A DNA stretch of 42,877 bases, from NCBI RefSeq assembly GCF_011057715.1, contig NZ_LNGH01000004.1, forward strand, positions 1 through 42,877. Direction: 5' to 3'. The position numbers and the translations under genes were made by a program. The first letter of the stretch is position 1. Each line of letters opens with the position of its first letter. This stretch comes from Marinitoga sp. 38H-ov. Lineage in GTDB: Bacteria > Thermotogota > Thermotogae > Petrotogales > Petrotogaceae. Shown here piece by piece: positions 8,844 to 17,110 of this stretch. Below the pieces are notes generated by a model. The model was given only the letters and a program-made list of their open reading frames with translations. It did no database searches and was not told the DNA's origin.

Positions 8844-9325
8844 TATTTACCTCCGATATTTTCTTTAATTTTATTTAATACTTCTTCTGCATGTCCTTTT
8901 ACTTTGACTTTTTCCCATACATAATTAATTTTCCCTTCAGGATCTATCAACACTGTAGTTCTTACTACTCCATAATACTCTTTTCCAAACATTTTTTTCA
9001 TCTGCCATACTCCAAATTTTTCCAACAATTCTTTGTTCTCATCTGAACCTAATTTTACTTTTAAATCATGTTTTTCTATAAATTTTTTATGTTTATCAAT
9101 ATTATCTGGGCTAATACCTATTACTTCAGCATTATATTTTTTAAATTCATCTATCAATAATGTAAAATCTTTTGCTTCAACTGTACATCCAGGGGTATTA
9201 TCTTTTGGATAAAAATATAAAACTACCCATTTACCTTTTAAGTCTTTACTCTTTATTTTCTCGCCATTTGTTTCATTAATTTCAAAATCAACATTCTCGC
9301 CAATATTATATTTTAAATATCCCAT
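8843..9325 (-). CDS. bcp: Bcp-type thioredoxin-dependent peroxiredoxin
   Basis: A 160-residue cytoplasmic peroxiredoxin reducing H2O2 and organic peroxides. The peroxidatic Cys47 sits in 'PKDNTPGCTVEAKDF', preceded by 'WVVLYFYP'. The resolving Cys found five residues later in E. coli Bcp is missing, and there is no other cysteine, so it should act as a 1-Cys enzyme. The conserved Arg is in 'GVVRTTVLIDPEGKI'. GGGAGTGAT precedes the start. It sits between pfkB and rlmD in the operon, a sensible oxidative-stress gene for an anaerobe. Confidence 0.93.
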   Translation of the reverse strand: MGYLKYNIGENVDFEINETNGEKIKSKDLKGKWVVLYFYPKDNTPGCTVEAKDFTLLIDEFKKYNAEVIGISPDNIDKHKKFIEKHDLKVKLGSDENKELLEKFGVWQMKKMFGKEYYGVVRTTVLIDPEGKINYVWEKVKVKGHAEEVLNKIKENIGGK

Positions 9326-9338
9326 AACATCACTCCCT

Positions 9339-10262
9339 TTATAATTTTTCTATCTTTATTTTAGAAAGAAGCTTTTCAACATCATTTTTTTTGCATAGTT
9401 CAGTCCCAGGCGTTAATACTGCTGCATTACCTGCTGCATTAGCTAATTTAAATGCTTCTAATTTATTTTCTTTATACTTCATAACATATCCTGCTAAAAA
9501 TGAATCTCCCGCACCTACAGCACTTTTTACTTCTAATTTTATAGGATAGGAATAATAAGCCTCATCCCAATTTGCATATACACTTCCATATTTTCCCATA
9601 GATACTAAAATTTCATTTAAATTATATTTTTCCAAAGTTTCTTTAGCATATTTAGCAATTAAATTTTTATCTTTCTCATCTATATCTTTATTTATTAATC
9701 TTGAAAGTTCATGCGTATTTGGTTTTATACAATATGGTTCAGCTTCAAGACCGGCTTTTAAATTATTACCATCAGCATCAAAAAAAACAGTTGCTCCCCA
9801 TTGTTTTAAAGAAAAAATTAAACCTGTATAATAGTCAGGATCTACTCCCTTAGGTAAACTACCTGAAATTACTACAGTATCTCCTTCCCGAACTAATAAA
9901 TGTAAAACATCAAATACCTTTTGTAATTTTTCTCTTTTAACTTTTTCGCCAGGCATACTCATTCTATATTGTGTTTTTTCTTCTAATATAATATTCATAC
10001 GAGTTTCAAAAGATATTCTTATTGATGAATATATAACCCCTTCTTCATCAAGCATTTCTTCTATTCTTCTTCCATTATGGCCACCTAAAAGCGCTACTGC
10101 TACAGAAACTCCTCCAAGTTCTTTAATAACTCTTGAAACATCTATTCCTTTTCCAGCAGGATAATCAACAATTTTTTTTGCTCTTATAGTATCATCTGGT
10201 ATTAATTCATCTATATATATATACCTATCAAGACAAGGATTCATAGTTAATGTAAATATCAT
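9339..10262 (-). CDS. PfkB-family sugar-phosphate kinase (1-phosphofructokinase/tagatose-6-P kinase type)
   Basis: A 307-residue ribokinase-fold enzyme. The N-terminus 'MIFTLTMNPCLDR' and 'PAGKGIDVSRVIKELGG' are the substrate-binding signature of the FruK/LacC subgroup. The ATP and anion-hole motif with the catalytic Asp is 'SAVGAGDSFLAGYVMKY'. It should phosphorylate fructose-1-P, fructose-6-P or tagatose-6-P; the sequence alone does not choose. No PTS or sugar transporter gene is adjacent, so it is less likely to be a dedicated fructose-operon fruK. A GGGGGG stretch at the end of the GTPase gene serves as its ribosome-binding site, and only one base separates the two genes. Confidence 0.88.
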   Translation of the reverse strand: MIFTLTMNPCLDRYIYIDELIPDDTIRAKKIVDYPAGKGIDVSRVIKELGGVSVAVALLGGHNGRRIEEMLDEEGVIYSSIRISFETRMNIILEEKTQYRMSMPGEKVKREKLQKVFDVLHLLVREGDTVVISGSLPKGVDPDYYTGLIFSLKQWGATVFFDADGNNLKAGLEAEPYCIKPNTHELSRLINKDIDEKDKNLIAKYAKETLEKYNLNEILVSMGKYGSVYANWDEAYYSYPIKLEVKSAVGAGDSFLAGYVMKYKENKLEAFKLANAAGNAAVLTPGTELCKKNDVEKLLSKIKIEKL

Positions 10263-10263
10263 A

Positions 10264-11949
10264 TTATCCCCCCAAAGAAATTATAAAATCTTTTAATCTA
10301 CTAATATACCTTTCGATAGTTTCATTTAAACTTTCTAATCTTTCTTTTTCTATTAATACATTTTCTTCATAATTAGAAAATAAGGTATTTATATCATTAT
10401 ATATTAATTCTACTACGCCATATAAATTTGATTCTAAATTATTTTTTATTATTTCTTCACCTTCATCAAAACTTTTTTCAATTTTCTTTAAAATAGTATT
10501 TTTTCTTAAAGCTGCAAACACAGTTCCAGTCATTACACCTAACCCAGTTATTATTCCTCCAGAAATATCAAAAATAGATATCTGCGTAGACATCATTAAA
10601 ATTATGCCTAATGCTGATAATCCAGTACCGCTAAACACAGCTGAATTAACAGATTTTAATTTTTCTTCTTTTATTAAATCAATAAATTTTTCATTTTTTA
10701 TATACTCATCTATTTTTGAAATAGTATTTTCAATCATTTTTTTTCTTTGTTCTCCAAAATCATAGAAAATATTTTTTAAATCTATTGTTTTTTCTAGTTT
10801 TTTTAATTCATCAATATTTTTATTTAACATATCTTTTATATTTTCTATAAATTTTGAAGATCTTTCTGCAGAAATTTCCTTGGTGGTATTTAACAATTCA
10901 GATATATATATATTCTTTATCTCATCTTCTAAAGCCCTAATATTTTCTTTTTTAGAAAAAGATCTTCTTAATAATTTCCATACTGTTATCTCTTCCTCTA
11001 ATTTATTTTTAACTCTTTTAGATATATTTCTATAGTTTTCTAAAATAATATTAATCCATAATTCTATTTCATTAATAGAATTTTTTTTCGATATATCTAT
11101 GTTTCTTTCTATATCTTCAATAATTTCGATTTGATCTAATAAGTTCTTTTTCTTGTTATATATATCCTCCTTTATATCATATAATAAAGCTACAATTTGA
11201 TTAGCCAATGATTCTAATTTTCCAAATTCTTTTTTTACCCCTGTAACTGTATTAATTATAAAATTTCTAACTTCATCAAAACCTGAGTCTTTACCTTCAA
11301 ATTCCATATCGGAAGATACAACAAATACAGGTACATCTTTCCCTTTATCTTTAGCTCTAATTTTAGCATTTTCTAAATTTATTTTTATTTGTTCTTCTTT
11401 AGCAATATCTTTCATAGTTAATACTATTATTACATTTTTTTGATATTTTTGAACAATCTTTTCAAAAAATCTCCAAGCAGATCCTGCCTCTATATTGTTC
11501 GCAGGGAAAATAAATATTATTAAATCCGCATTTGGAATAAAAGATTCGGTAATTTTTTCATGTTCTATTACCATACTATTTGTTCCAGGTGTATCAACAA
11601 TTCTAATGTTTTTTAATATTTCATATGGTCTTCCAATATATTTAGTATATTTATCTATTAAATCTTTTTCATTAGGTTTATCTGAATACTCTATAACATT
11701 AATTTTATCTGTACAAGTTTGAGGTGAAACTTTGGCTAATTCTTTGCTTTTTAGAAGTGCATTTACAAAACTGCTTTTTCCAGAATTAACTTCACCAACA
11801 ATCATAAATGTATATGGTTCGTTAATCCTTTTTTTAATATCAATTATATTTTCTTCTCTTTTAATATCCTTTAATATATACGACAGATCATCAATAATAT
11901 TATTAATTTCATTTCTTTTTAATATAACCTCCTGGTCAATAATTCCCAA
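10264..11949 (-). CDS. Bacterial dynamin-like GTPase
   Basis: A 561-residue large GTPase of the dynamin-like family, which remodels or repairs membranes. The P-loop is 'GEVNSGKSSF' (52-61), a switch region has 'SPQTCTDKIN', G3 is 'DTPGTNS' and G4 is 'TMKD'. After the GTPase domain (about 45-240) come long helices of coiled-coil character. Near 440-480 are two short hydrophobic stretches ('GTGLSALGIILMMS', 'GGIITGLGVMTGTVFAAL') that probably act as the membrane paddle or insertion hairpin, as in BDLP-type proteins. It starts with TTG at 11949, supported by AAGGGGG eight bases upstream. It heads an operon with a sugar kinase, bcp, rlmD, an SRPBCC gene and a DUF2975 gene. Confidence 0.88.
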   Translation of the reverse strand: MGIIDQEVILKRNEINNIIDDLSYILKDIKREENIIDIKKRINEPYTFMIVGEVNSGKSSFVNALLKSKELAKVSPQTCTDKINVIEYSDKPNEKDLIDKYTKYIGRPYEILKNIRIVDTPGTNSMVIEHEKITESFIPNADLIIFIFPANNIEAGSAWRFFEKIVQKYQKNVIIVLTMKDIAKEEQIKINLENAKIRAKDKGKDVPVFVVSSDMEFEGKDSGFDEVRNFIINTVTGVKKEFGKLESLANQIVALLYDIKEDIYNKKKNLLDQIEIIEDIERNIDISKKNSINEIELWINIILENYRNISKRVKNKLEEEITVWKLLRRSFSKKENIRALEDEIKNIYISELLNTTKEISAERSSKFIENIKDMLNKNIDELKKLEKTIDLKNIFYDFGEQRKKMIENTISKIDEYIKNEKFIDLIKEEKLKSVNSAVFSGTGLSALGIILMMSTQISIFDISGGIITGLGVMTGTVFAALRKNTILKKIEKSFDEGEEIIKNNLESNLYGVVELIYNDINTLFSNYEENVLIEKERLESLNETIERYISRLKDFIISLGG

Positions 11950-12037
11950 GTTAATACCCCCTTAATAATTTATCATTATATTATATCATTTTATTATAAC
12001 AAATATTTATAACAAATATTTTGGAATTTATATGTTA

Positions 12038-12066
12038 TTGACAAAAATAAAAAAAAGAGATATAAT
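12038..12066 (+). promoter_or_regulatory. Consensus promoter of the pseudouridine operon
   Basis: TTGACA (12038-12043), a 17-base spacer and TATAAT (12061-12066) match the housekeeping consensus perfectly. The predicted transcript start is about 12073, giving a short leader to the ATG at 12109. Such a strong core promoter usually implies control by a repressor. Confidence 0.85.
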
Positions 12067-12074
12067 AAACTTGA

Positions 12075-12090
12075 GTTTAATAATTTAAAC
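12075..12090. promoter_or_regulatory. Palindromic operator candidate
   Basis: GTTTAA-TAAT-TTAAAC is a perfect 16-bp palindrome immediately downstream of the -10 box (about +3 to +18), where a bound dimer would block transcription. The first gene's product has an N-terminal winged helix and could be the repressor, which is inference. Confidence 0.5.
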
Positions 12091-12108
12091 AAAAGTTTAG
12101 GTGATTAT

Positions 12109-13200
12109 ATGACAAATAGAGAAAAAGAAATATTAGAACTTATTAAATTAAACCCTTTTATTACTCAAGAGGAAATTGCTTCTAAGTTAAAAATTGCTAG
12201 ATCTTCAGTAGCAATACACATAACAAATTTAATTAAAAAAGGGTATATTATGGGAAGAGGTTATATATTAAACGAAAATAAATATGTCGTAGTTATTGGA
12301 GGATCAAATATAGACATTACTGGATATCCTAGAAATAAATTATTACATAAAGATTCTAATCCTGGATATGTAAATTTATCTCTAGGAGGAGTAGGCAGGA
12401 ATATAGCAGAAAATATTGCAAAATTAGATATTAACGTAAAATTAATTACTGCTTTAGGAAATGATATATATGGTAAGAAAATAATTAATCATTCAAAAAA
12501 TATTGGAATTGATATTAGTAATTCGTTATTTTCTTCAAAAAACCAAACATCTACCTATTTAGCAATATTAAATGAAAATAGAGATATGGAAATAGCTATT
12601 TCTCATATGGATATATGTGAAGAAATTAATCCTGAATTTTTACAATCAAAAAATAATATCCTTCAAAATAGTAGTTTAATAGTATTAGATACAAATATTC
12701 CAAAAAATAGTATTATATATATACTAGAAAATTACAATAATCCTGTTTTTTTAGATCCCGTTTCAACTTCAAAAACAAAAAAAATTAAAGATATTATTGG
12801 TAAATTTCATACAATTAAACCTAATTTGTTAGAAGCAGAAATTTTAACAGATATGAAAATATCTAATGAAAGCGATGCCAAAATAGCCTGTAAAAAATTA
12901 ATATCCAAAGGTGTTAAGCAAGTTTTTTTAACAATGGGAGAAAAGGGAGTTATATGTGCAAATGAAAATGAAATTATTAAATTAGAATCTCCAAAAATAG
13001 AAATAAAAAATGCTACGGGAGCCGGAGATGCTTTTGCTGCAGCCTTAGTATATTCTTATATAAACAACTTTGATTTATTTAAGTCTGCATCATTTGCAAT
13101 AGCTGCTTCAATAATAACCTTAAAATCAGAAGAGACAAACTCTAAAGAGCTTAATATTGACAATATATATAAAACAATAAAGGAGATGAAATTATGTTAA
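12109..13200 (+). CDS. psuK: HTH-PfkB pseudouridine kinase
   Basis: A 363-residue fusion. Residues 1-60 form a winged helix ('REKEILELIKLNPFITQEEI', 'SRSSVAIHITNLIKKGYI'-like layout), and about 65-360 a ribokinase-family kinase with 'GGSNIDITGYP', 'LGGVGRNIAENIAKL' and the catalytic 'NATGAGDAFAAALV'. It should phosphorylate pseudouridine to pseudouridine 5'-phosphate, feeding the glycosidase encoded next. The same HTH-kinase arrangement is known for E. coli YeiI. The stop overlaps the psuG start by seven bases, so the two are translationally coupled. The HTH may sense substrate and repress its own promoter at 12038-12090. The ligand is inferred from the psuG neighbour. Confidence 0.88.
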   Translation: MTNREKEILELIKLNPFITQEEIASKLKIARSSVAIHITNLIKKGYIMGRGYILNENKYVVVIGGSNIDITGYPRNKLLHKDSNPGYVNLSLGGVGRNIAENIAKLDINVKLITALGNDIYGKKIINHSKNIGIDISNSLFSSKNQTSTYLAILNENRDMEIAISHMDICEEINPEFLQSKNNILQNSSLIVLDTNIPKNSIIYILENYNNPVFLDPVSTSKTKKIKDIIGKFHTIKPNLLEAEILTDMKISNESDAKIACKKLISKGVKQVFLTMGEKGVICANENEIIKLESPKIEIKNATGAGDAFAAALVYSYINNFDLFKSASFAIAASIITLKSEETNSKELNIDNIYKTIKEMKLC

Positions 13201-14102
13201 ATGAATATTTAGTATTATCTAATGAGGTAAAAGAAGCTTTAAATAATAATAAACCTGTTGTAGCTTTAGAATCAACAATAATTTCCCATGGAATGCCATA
13301 TCCTCAAAATGTCGAAACGGCATTAAATGTTGAGCAAATAATTAGAGAAAATGGTGCAGTTCCAGCAACAATAGCTATTATTAATGGAAAACTAAAAGCT
13401 GGACTTTCTAAAAAAGAAATAGAGTATTTAGGAAAAAAAGGAACTGATGTTATAAAAGTTAGTAGAAGAGATATTCCATATGTTGTATCCAAAAAATTAG
13501 ATGGTGCTACTACTGTTGCAGGAACAATGATAATTGCATCTTTAGCAGGAATAAAAGTTTTTGCTACTGGTGGAATAGGTGGAGTTCATAGAAATGCACA
13601 AGAAACTTTTGATATTTCTGCAGATTTACAAGAATTAGCACATACTAATGTTGCAGTAGTATGTGCAGGTGCTAAATCGATTTTAGATCTTGGATTAACT
13701 TTAGAATATTTAGAAACATTTGGAGTTCCAGTAATTGGTTATCAAACAGAAGAATTACCAGCGTTTTATACTAGAAAAAGTGGATTTAAAGTTAACTTTA
13801 AATTAGATACCCCACAAGAAATCGCAGAATTCTTAAAAACAAAATGGAATTTAAACTTAAAAGGTGGTGCTGTAATCGCAAACCCTATCCCTGAAGAATA
13901 TCAAATGGATTATGAAGAAATAAATCTTGCAATTGAAAATGCTTTAAAAGAAGCTGATAAATTGGGAATAAATGGAAAAGAAACTACTCCTTTCTTATTA
14001 GCTAAAATTAAAGAAATTACAAAAGGGAAAAGTTTAGAATCAAATATTCAATTAGTATATAACAATGCAAAACTTGCTGCACAAATTTCTAGATATTTAT
14101 AG
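13194..14102 (+). CDS. psuG: Pseudouridine-5'-phosphate glycosidase
   Basis: A 302-residue enzyme splitting pseudouridine 5'-phosphate into uracil and ribose 5-phosphate. The catalytic residues known for E. coli PsuG (Glu31, Asp149, Lys166) are all present with a constant offset of five: Glu26 in 'VALESTIISHGMPYPQN', Asp144 in 'FDISADLQEL' and Lys161 in 'VCAGAKSILDLG'. The length is standard. GGAGATG lies in the end of psuK, ahead of the overlapping ATG. With psuK it forms a complete salvage route for pseudouridine from RNA turnover. Confidence 0.95.
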   Translation: MLNEYLVLSNEVKEALNNNKPVVALESTIISHGMPYPQNVETALNVEQIIRENGAVPATIAIINGKLKAGLSKKEIEYLGKKGTDVIKVSRRDIPYVVSKKLDGATTVAGTMIIASLAGIKVFATGGIGGVHRNAQETFDISADLQELAHTNVAVVCAGAKSILDLGLTLEYLETFGVPVIGYQTEELPAFYTRKSGFKVNFKLDTPQEIAEFLKTKWNLNLKGGAVIANPIPEEYQMDYEEINLAIENALKEADKLGINGKETTPFLLAKIKEITKGKSLESNIQLVYNNAKLAAQISRYL

Positions 14103-14115
14103 TGTAGGTAAAAAC

Positions 14116-14667
14116 ATGGAATTTAAAATTTTAACAGAAAATGATATTCACGAAAATTTATTAGACGATTTTAATAGATATCAAGAAACCACTTTAGTAT
14201 ATAGAGATGAAAAAATTATTGAAGATCATTTTATTGATAATTGGACATTAGAAGACAAAAGAAATAGAGCAATATCTTTAAAAGAAACTGTTAAAAATGG
14301 CGGGATTGTTGTAGGTGTTTTTGAAAATAATAAATTGATAGGGTTTGGAAAAATACCAAATAAATGTTTTGCAAAAGATTATTTAGAATTAGATTCTTTT
14401 CATATAACTAAAGAGTATCGAAATAAAGGAATAGGAAAAAAATTATTTTATTTATTAGCTAAACTAGCAAAAGAAAAGGGAGCAAAAAAATTATATATTG
14501 GAGCTCATCCATCTGTAGAAACTCAATCATTTTATAGAAAAATAGGTTGTTTCCCTTCAAAAGAAATAATTAGGGAGATTTATGAAAGAGAACCTTTAGA
14601 TATTCAACTAGAATTTGATTTATCAAATTTGAATAAATTTTTTAACTGTGGTATAATAGAATTGTAA
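14116..14667 (+). CDS. GNAT family N-acetyltransferase
   Basis: A 183-residue acetyltransferase that would transfer acetyl from acetyl-CoA to an unknown amine. The acetyl-CoA-binding motif is 'EYRNKGIGKKLFYLLAKLAK', preceded by 'LELDSFHITKEY' (beta-4) and followed by 'AKKLYIGAHPSVETQSFYRK', the usual C-terminal GNAT pattern. An upstream ATG at 14065 is in frame but lies within psuG. The ATG at 14116, 14 bases after the psuG stop, is the likelier start, with a weak AGGT ahead of it. It is probably co-transcribed with psuK-psuG. Confidence 0.85.
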   Translation: MEFKILTENDIHENLLDDFNRYQETTLVYRDEKIIEDHFIDNWTLEDKRNRAISLKETVKNGGIVVGVFENNKLIGFGKIPNKCFAKDYLELDSFHITKEYRNKGIGKKLFYLLAKLAKEKGAKKLYIGAHPSVETQSFYRKIGCFPSKEIIREIYEREPLDIQLEFDLSNLNKFFNCGIIEL

Positions 14668-14691
14668 AATATAAATCAGGGAGGGATATAT

Positions 14692-14967
14692 ATGGCTAAA
14701 TACATAGCTGATAGGGTTGATCTAGACTTAATATTAATTAAACCCGTTGAAGAATTAAGGGTTGAAAAAATTACATTAGAAGAATTAAAACATGGAATAA
14801 AAGAAGGATTTGAAAGCCATGTGAGATGTGAGAAAAAAGCAAATGAAATAAGTGAAAAAATTGGTGTAGAAGTGAAAGTAAATGAGAATCCATATAAATT
14901 AGATAAAGAAGATACATTATATGTTGTAGGAAATGAAGGTTTCTATAGGTTAAAATATATTTACTAA
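14692..14967 (+). CDS. Small protein resembling DUF1874 (AcrIII-1/Crn2 family), catalytic His absent
   Basis: A 91-residue protein. Its layout follows DUF1874 (STIV B116-like) proteins, which include the cyclic-tetra-adenylate-cleaving ring nucleases AcrIII-1 and Crn2. It has 'IKPVEELRVEKITLEELKHG', then 'FESHVRCEKKANEISEKIGV' where that family has an 'AIGHxxTAxLLS' helix, then 'KLDKEDTLYVVG' matching the family's 'KLEKEDKLYVVQ'-like strand. The Gly-His of the active site reads Arg-Cys here, and the usual 'RL.EG' C-terminal section is missing. If the similarity is real it is likely non-catalytic, perhaps a binding or structural relative. GGGAGGGAT gives a strong start, and a terminator follows at 15015. 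No CRISPR or cas gene is in the window. Confidence 0.55.
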   Translation: MAKYIADRVDLDLILIKPVEELRVEKITLEELKHGIKEGFESHVRCEKKANEISEKIGVEVKVNENPYKLDKEDTLYVVGNEGFYRLKYIY

Positions 14968-15014
14968 TAAGAACTCCGTATTTTATTTATATGAAAAACA
15001 AAAAATAAAAAAAT

Positions 15015-15058
15015 ACACCCCTGAAAGAGATAAATATAAAGTAGGGGGTGTTTTTTTT
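15015..15058 (+). terminator. Rho-independent terminator of the psuK operon
   Basis: ACACCCC (15015-15021) pairs with GGGGTGT (15045-15051) and is followed by an eight-T run. It ends transcription after the DUF1874-like gene. Confidence 0.85.
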
Positions 15059-15145
15059 ATGGCAAAGGAAATCACATTTTGTTTAATCAATTACTTCCGA
15101 CTTTAGTAAGCGTACATTACCTCATTAAATCTTTCTTTTTTTAAA
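15059..15145 (+). other. Possible decayed coding remnant; otherwise empty intergenic stretch
   Basis: The gap 15059-15337 has no complete gene. Right after the terminator, 'MAKEITF' is readable from 15060. After a one-base frame change, 'FNQLLPTLVSVHYLIKSFFF' follows, which looks like the broken start of a protein, possibly a transposase. I cannot name the family. The rest is AT-rich and holds the M3 peptidase promoter region. Confidence 0.25.
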
Positions 15146-15337
15146 TCGAATTTTCATTTTTATATAAAAATTACTTATTTTTTGTAGAAGATTATCATTT
15201 TATTTATTATTATATATCAATACAGAAATAATATCTCACATGTTTAATTATAAAAACAAAAAATTAAAATAAAAATATTTTGTAAATATAAAAATATATA
15301 GTATAATTAGTATAACTAACAAAAAAGGAGGATTATT

Positions 15338-17050
15338 ATGATTGTAACGGATGAAAGAATAGAAAAAAAACCAAGAAAATATTTTAAAAACGCTATTAAT
15401 TTGAATAGTTGGGAAGAAGTTAAAGATGAATTAGAAAAACTCTTAAATGAAGAAATAAACTCTGTCGAAGATTTATTGATTTTTTTAGAAAAATGGACCG
15501 AATTAGAAAATATATTATCTGAAGAAATGGCATGGAGATATATCAGAATGACATGTGATACAAAGGAAGAAAATTCTAAAGCATTTAATGAATTTTATGC
15601 TAATGTAGTATCTCCAGCACAAGAATATGATTTCTTGCTAAAAAAGAAATTTTATGAATCTCCATTTAGAAATGAATTAAAAGGTGAAAGTTATGAACAT
15701 TTAAATAGAATTATTTCTAGAGATATTGAATTATTTAGAAAAGAAAACTTACCATTAATGGTAAAAGAACAACAATTAAGTTCCAAATATGGTGAAATAA
15801 TTTCTAAAATAACAGTTAATTATAAAGGTGAAGAAAAAACATTATCTCAAATGGGGATTTACTTGAAAAATCCTGATAGAAAAGTTCGTGAAGAAGCTTG
15901 GAAATTGGTAAATAATGCTGTTATTGAGCATCATGAGGAATTAGAGAAATTATTTGACGAATTAAAAGAAATAAGAATTCTAATTGCAAAAAATGCAGGA
16001 TATGATAATTATAGAGATTATATGCATGATGCTAAAAGAAGATATGATTTTAAACCAGAAGATTTATATGAATTCCATAATGCCGTTGAAAAAGCTGTAG
16101 TTCCAGCATTAACAAAATTAAATGCTGAAAGAAAGGAAAAGTTGGGTATAGATTCATTGAGACCTTGGGACACTGAAGTTGATGTAGATGGAAAAATATT
16201 AAAACCTTTTGAAAAAGAAGAAGAATTTGTAGAGAAAGCTATAAAAATATTATCAAAAGTTGATAGAAGTTTTGCAGAAAATTTAGAAAAAATGAAAAAT
16301 ACAGGATTTTTAGATTTAATTAACAGAAAAGGGAAAGCACCAGGTGGATATAATTATCCATTAAATGAAACAGGTGCAGCATTTATATTTATGAACGCAA
16401 TAGGAATTCATGGTGATGTTAGAACATTATTACATGAATCAGGACATGCACAACATACATTTTATTCAAAAGACATTCCTATTTCTCACTTAAAAGATTT
16501 CCCTAGCGAAATAGCAGAGTTAGCTTCTATGTCAATGGAATTATTAACTTTGGAATATTTAGGTGAATATTATAATGATCCAGAAGATTTGAAAAAAGCA
16601 AAAAAAGAACAATTAGTTGGAACATTAAAGATTTTACCTTGGGTAATGATTGTTGATGCTTTTCAACATTGGATATATTTAAATCCAGATCATACAGCTG
16701 AAGAAAGAGATGATTATTTTGCTAGTTTAATGGACAGATTTAATACTGGAATTGATTGGAAAGGACTAGATAAAGAAAAAAGAATTAGATGGTTAAGACA
16801 ATTGCATATTTTTGAAGTTCCATTTTATTATATTGAATATGCAATGTCACAATTAGGTGCTATTGCAGTTTATAAAAATTATAAAGAAAATGGTAAAAAG
16901 GCAATTGAACAGTATAAAGAATTTTTGAGTTCCGGCTTCAAATATCCAGTAAAAAAATTATACGAAATTGCTGGTATTAAATTTGATTTTTCAGAAAAGT
17001 ACATATCAGAATTAGTAGAGTTTATAATGTCTGAAATAGAATCATTATAA
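15338..17050 (+). CDS. M3-family oligoendopeptidase (PepF type)
   Basis: A 570-residue cytoplasmic zinc metallopeptidase degrading short peptides. The zinc-binding HExxH is 'HESGHAQHTF' (His366, Glu367, His370), with the third ligand expected in 'FPSEIAELASMSMELL'. The N-terminal two thirds is helical, as in PepF/M3B proteins, and the length matches. AAAGGAGGAT sits ideally before the ATG, and AT-rich TATAAT-like boxes lie around 15299-15317. It stands alone between two terminators (15015-15058 and 17054-17076), so it is monocistronic. Confidence 0.93.
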   Translation: MIVTDERIEKKPRKYFKNAINLNSWEEVKDELEKLLNEEINSVEDLLIFLEKWTELENILSEEMAWRYIRMTCDTKEENSKAFNEFYANVVSPAQEYDFLLKKKFYESPFRNELKGESYEHLNRIISRDIELFRKENLPLMVKEQQLSSKYGEIISKITVNYKGEEKTLSQMGIYLKNPDRKVREEAWKLVNNAVIEHHEELEKLFDELKEIRILIAKNAGYDNYRDYMHDAKRRYDFKPEDLYEFHNAVEKAVVPALTKLNAERKEKLGIDSLRPWDTEVDVDGKILKPFEKEEEFVEKAIKILSKVDRSFAENLEKMKNTGFLDLINRKGKAPGGYNYPLNETGAAFIFMNAIGIHGDVRTLLHESGHAQHTFYSKDIPISHLKDFPSEIAELASMSMELLTLEYLGEYYNDPEDLKKAKKEQLVGTLKILPWVMIVDAFQHWIYLNPDHTAEERDDYFASLMDRFNTGIDWKGLDKEKRIRWLRQLHIFEVPFYYIEYAMSQLGAIAVYKNYKENGKKAIEQYKEFLSSGFKYPVKKLYEIAGIKFDFSEKYISELVEFIMSEIESL

Positions 17051-17053
17051 CAG

Positions 17054-17080
17054 AAAAGGCGGGATTCCCGCCTTTTAATA
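17054..17080 (+). terminator. Rho-independent terminator of the M3 peptidase gene
   Basis: AAAAGGCGGG (17054-17063) and CCCGCCTTTT (17067-17076) form a perfect ten-base stem with an ATT loop and a short T run, four bases after the stop codon. Confidence 0.85.
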
Positions 17081-17110
17081 AATTAATATAAAAAATTTGG
17101 GGTGGATTGC

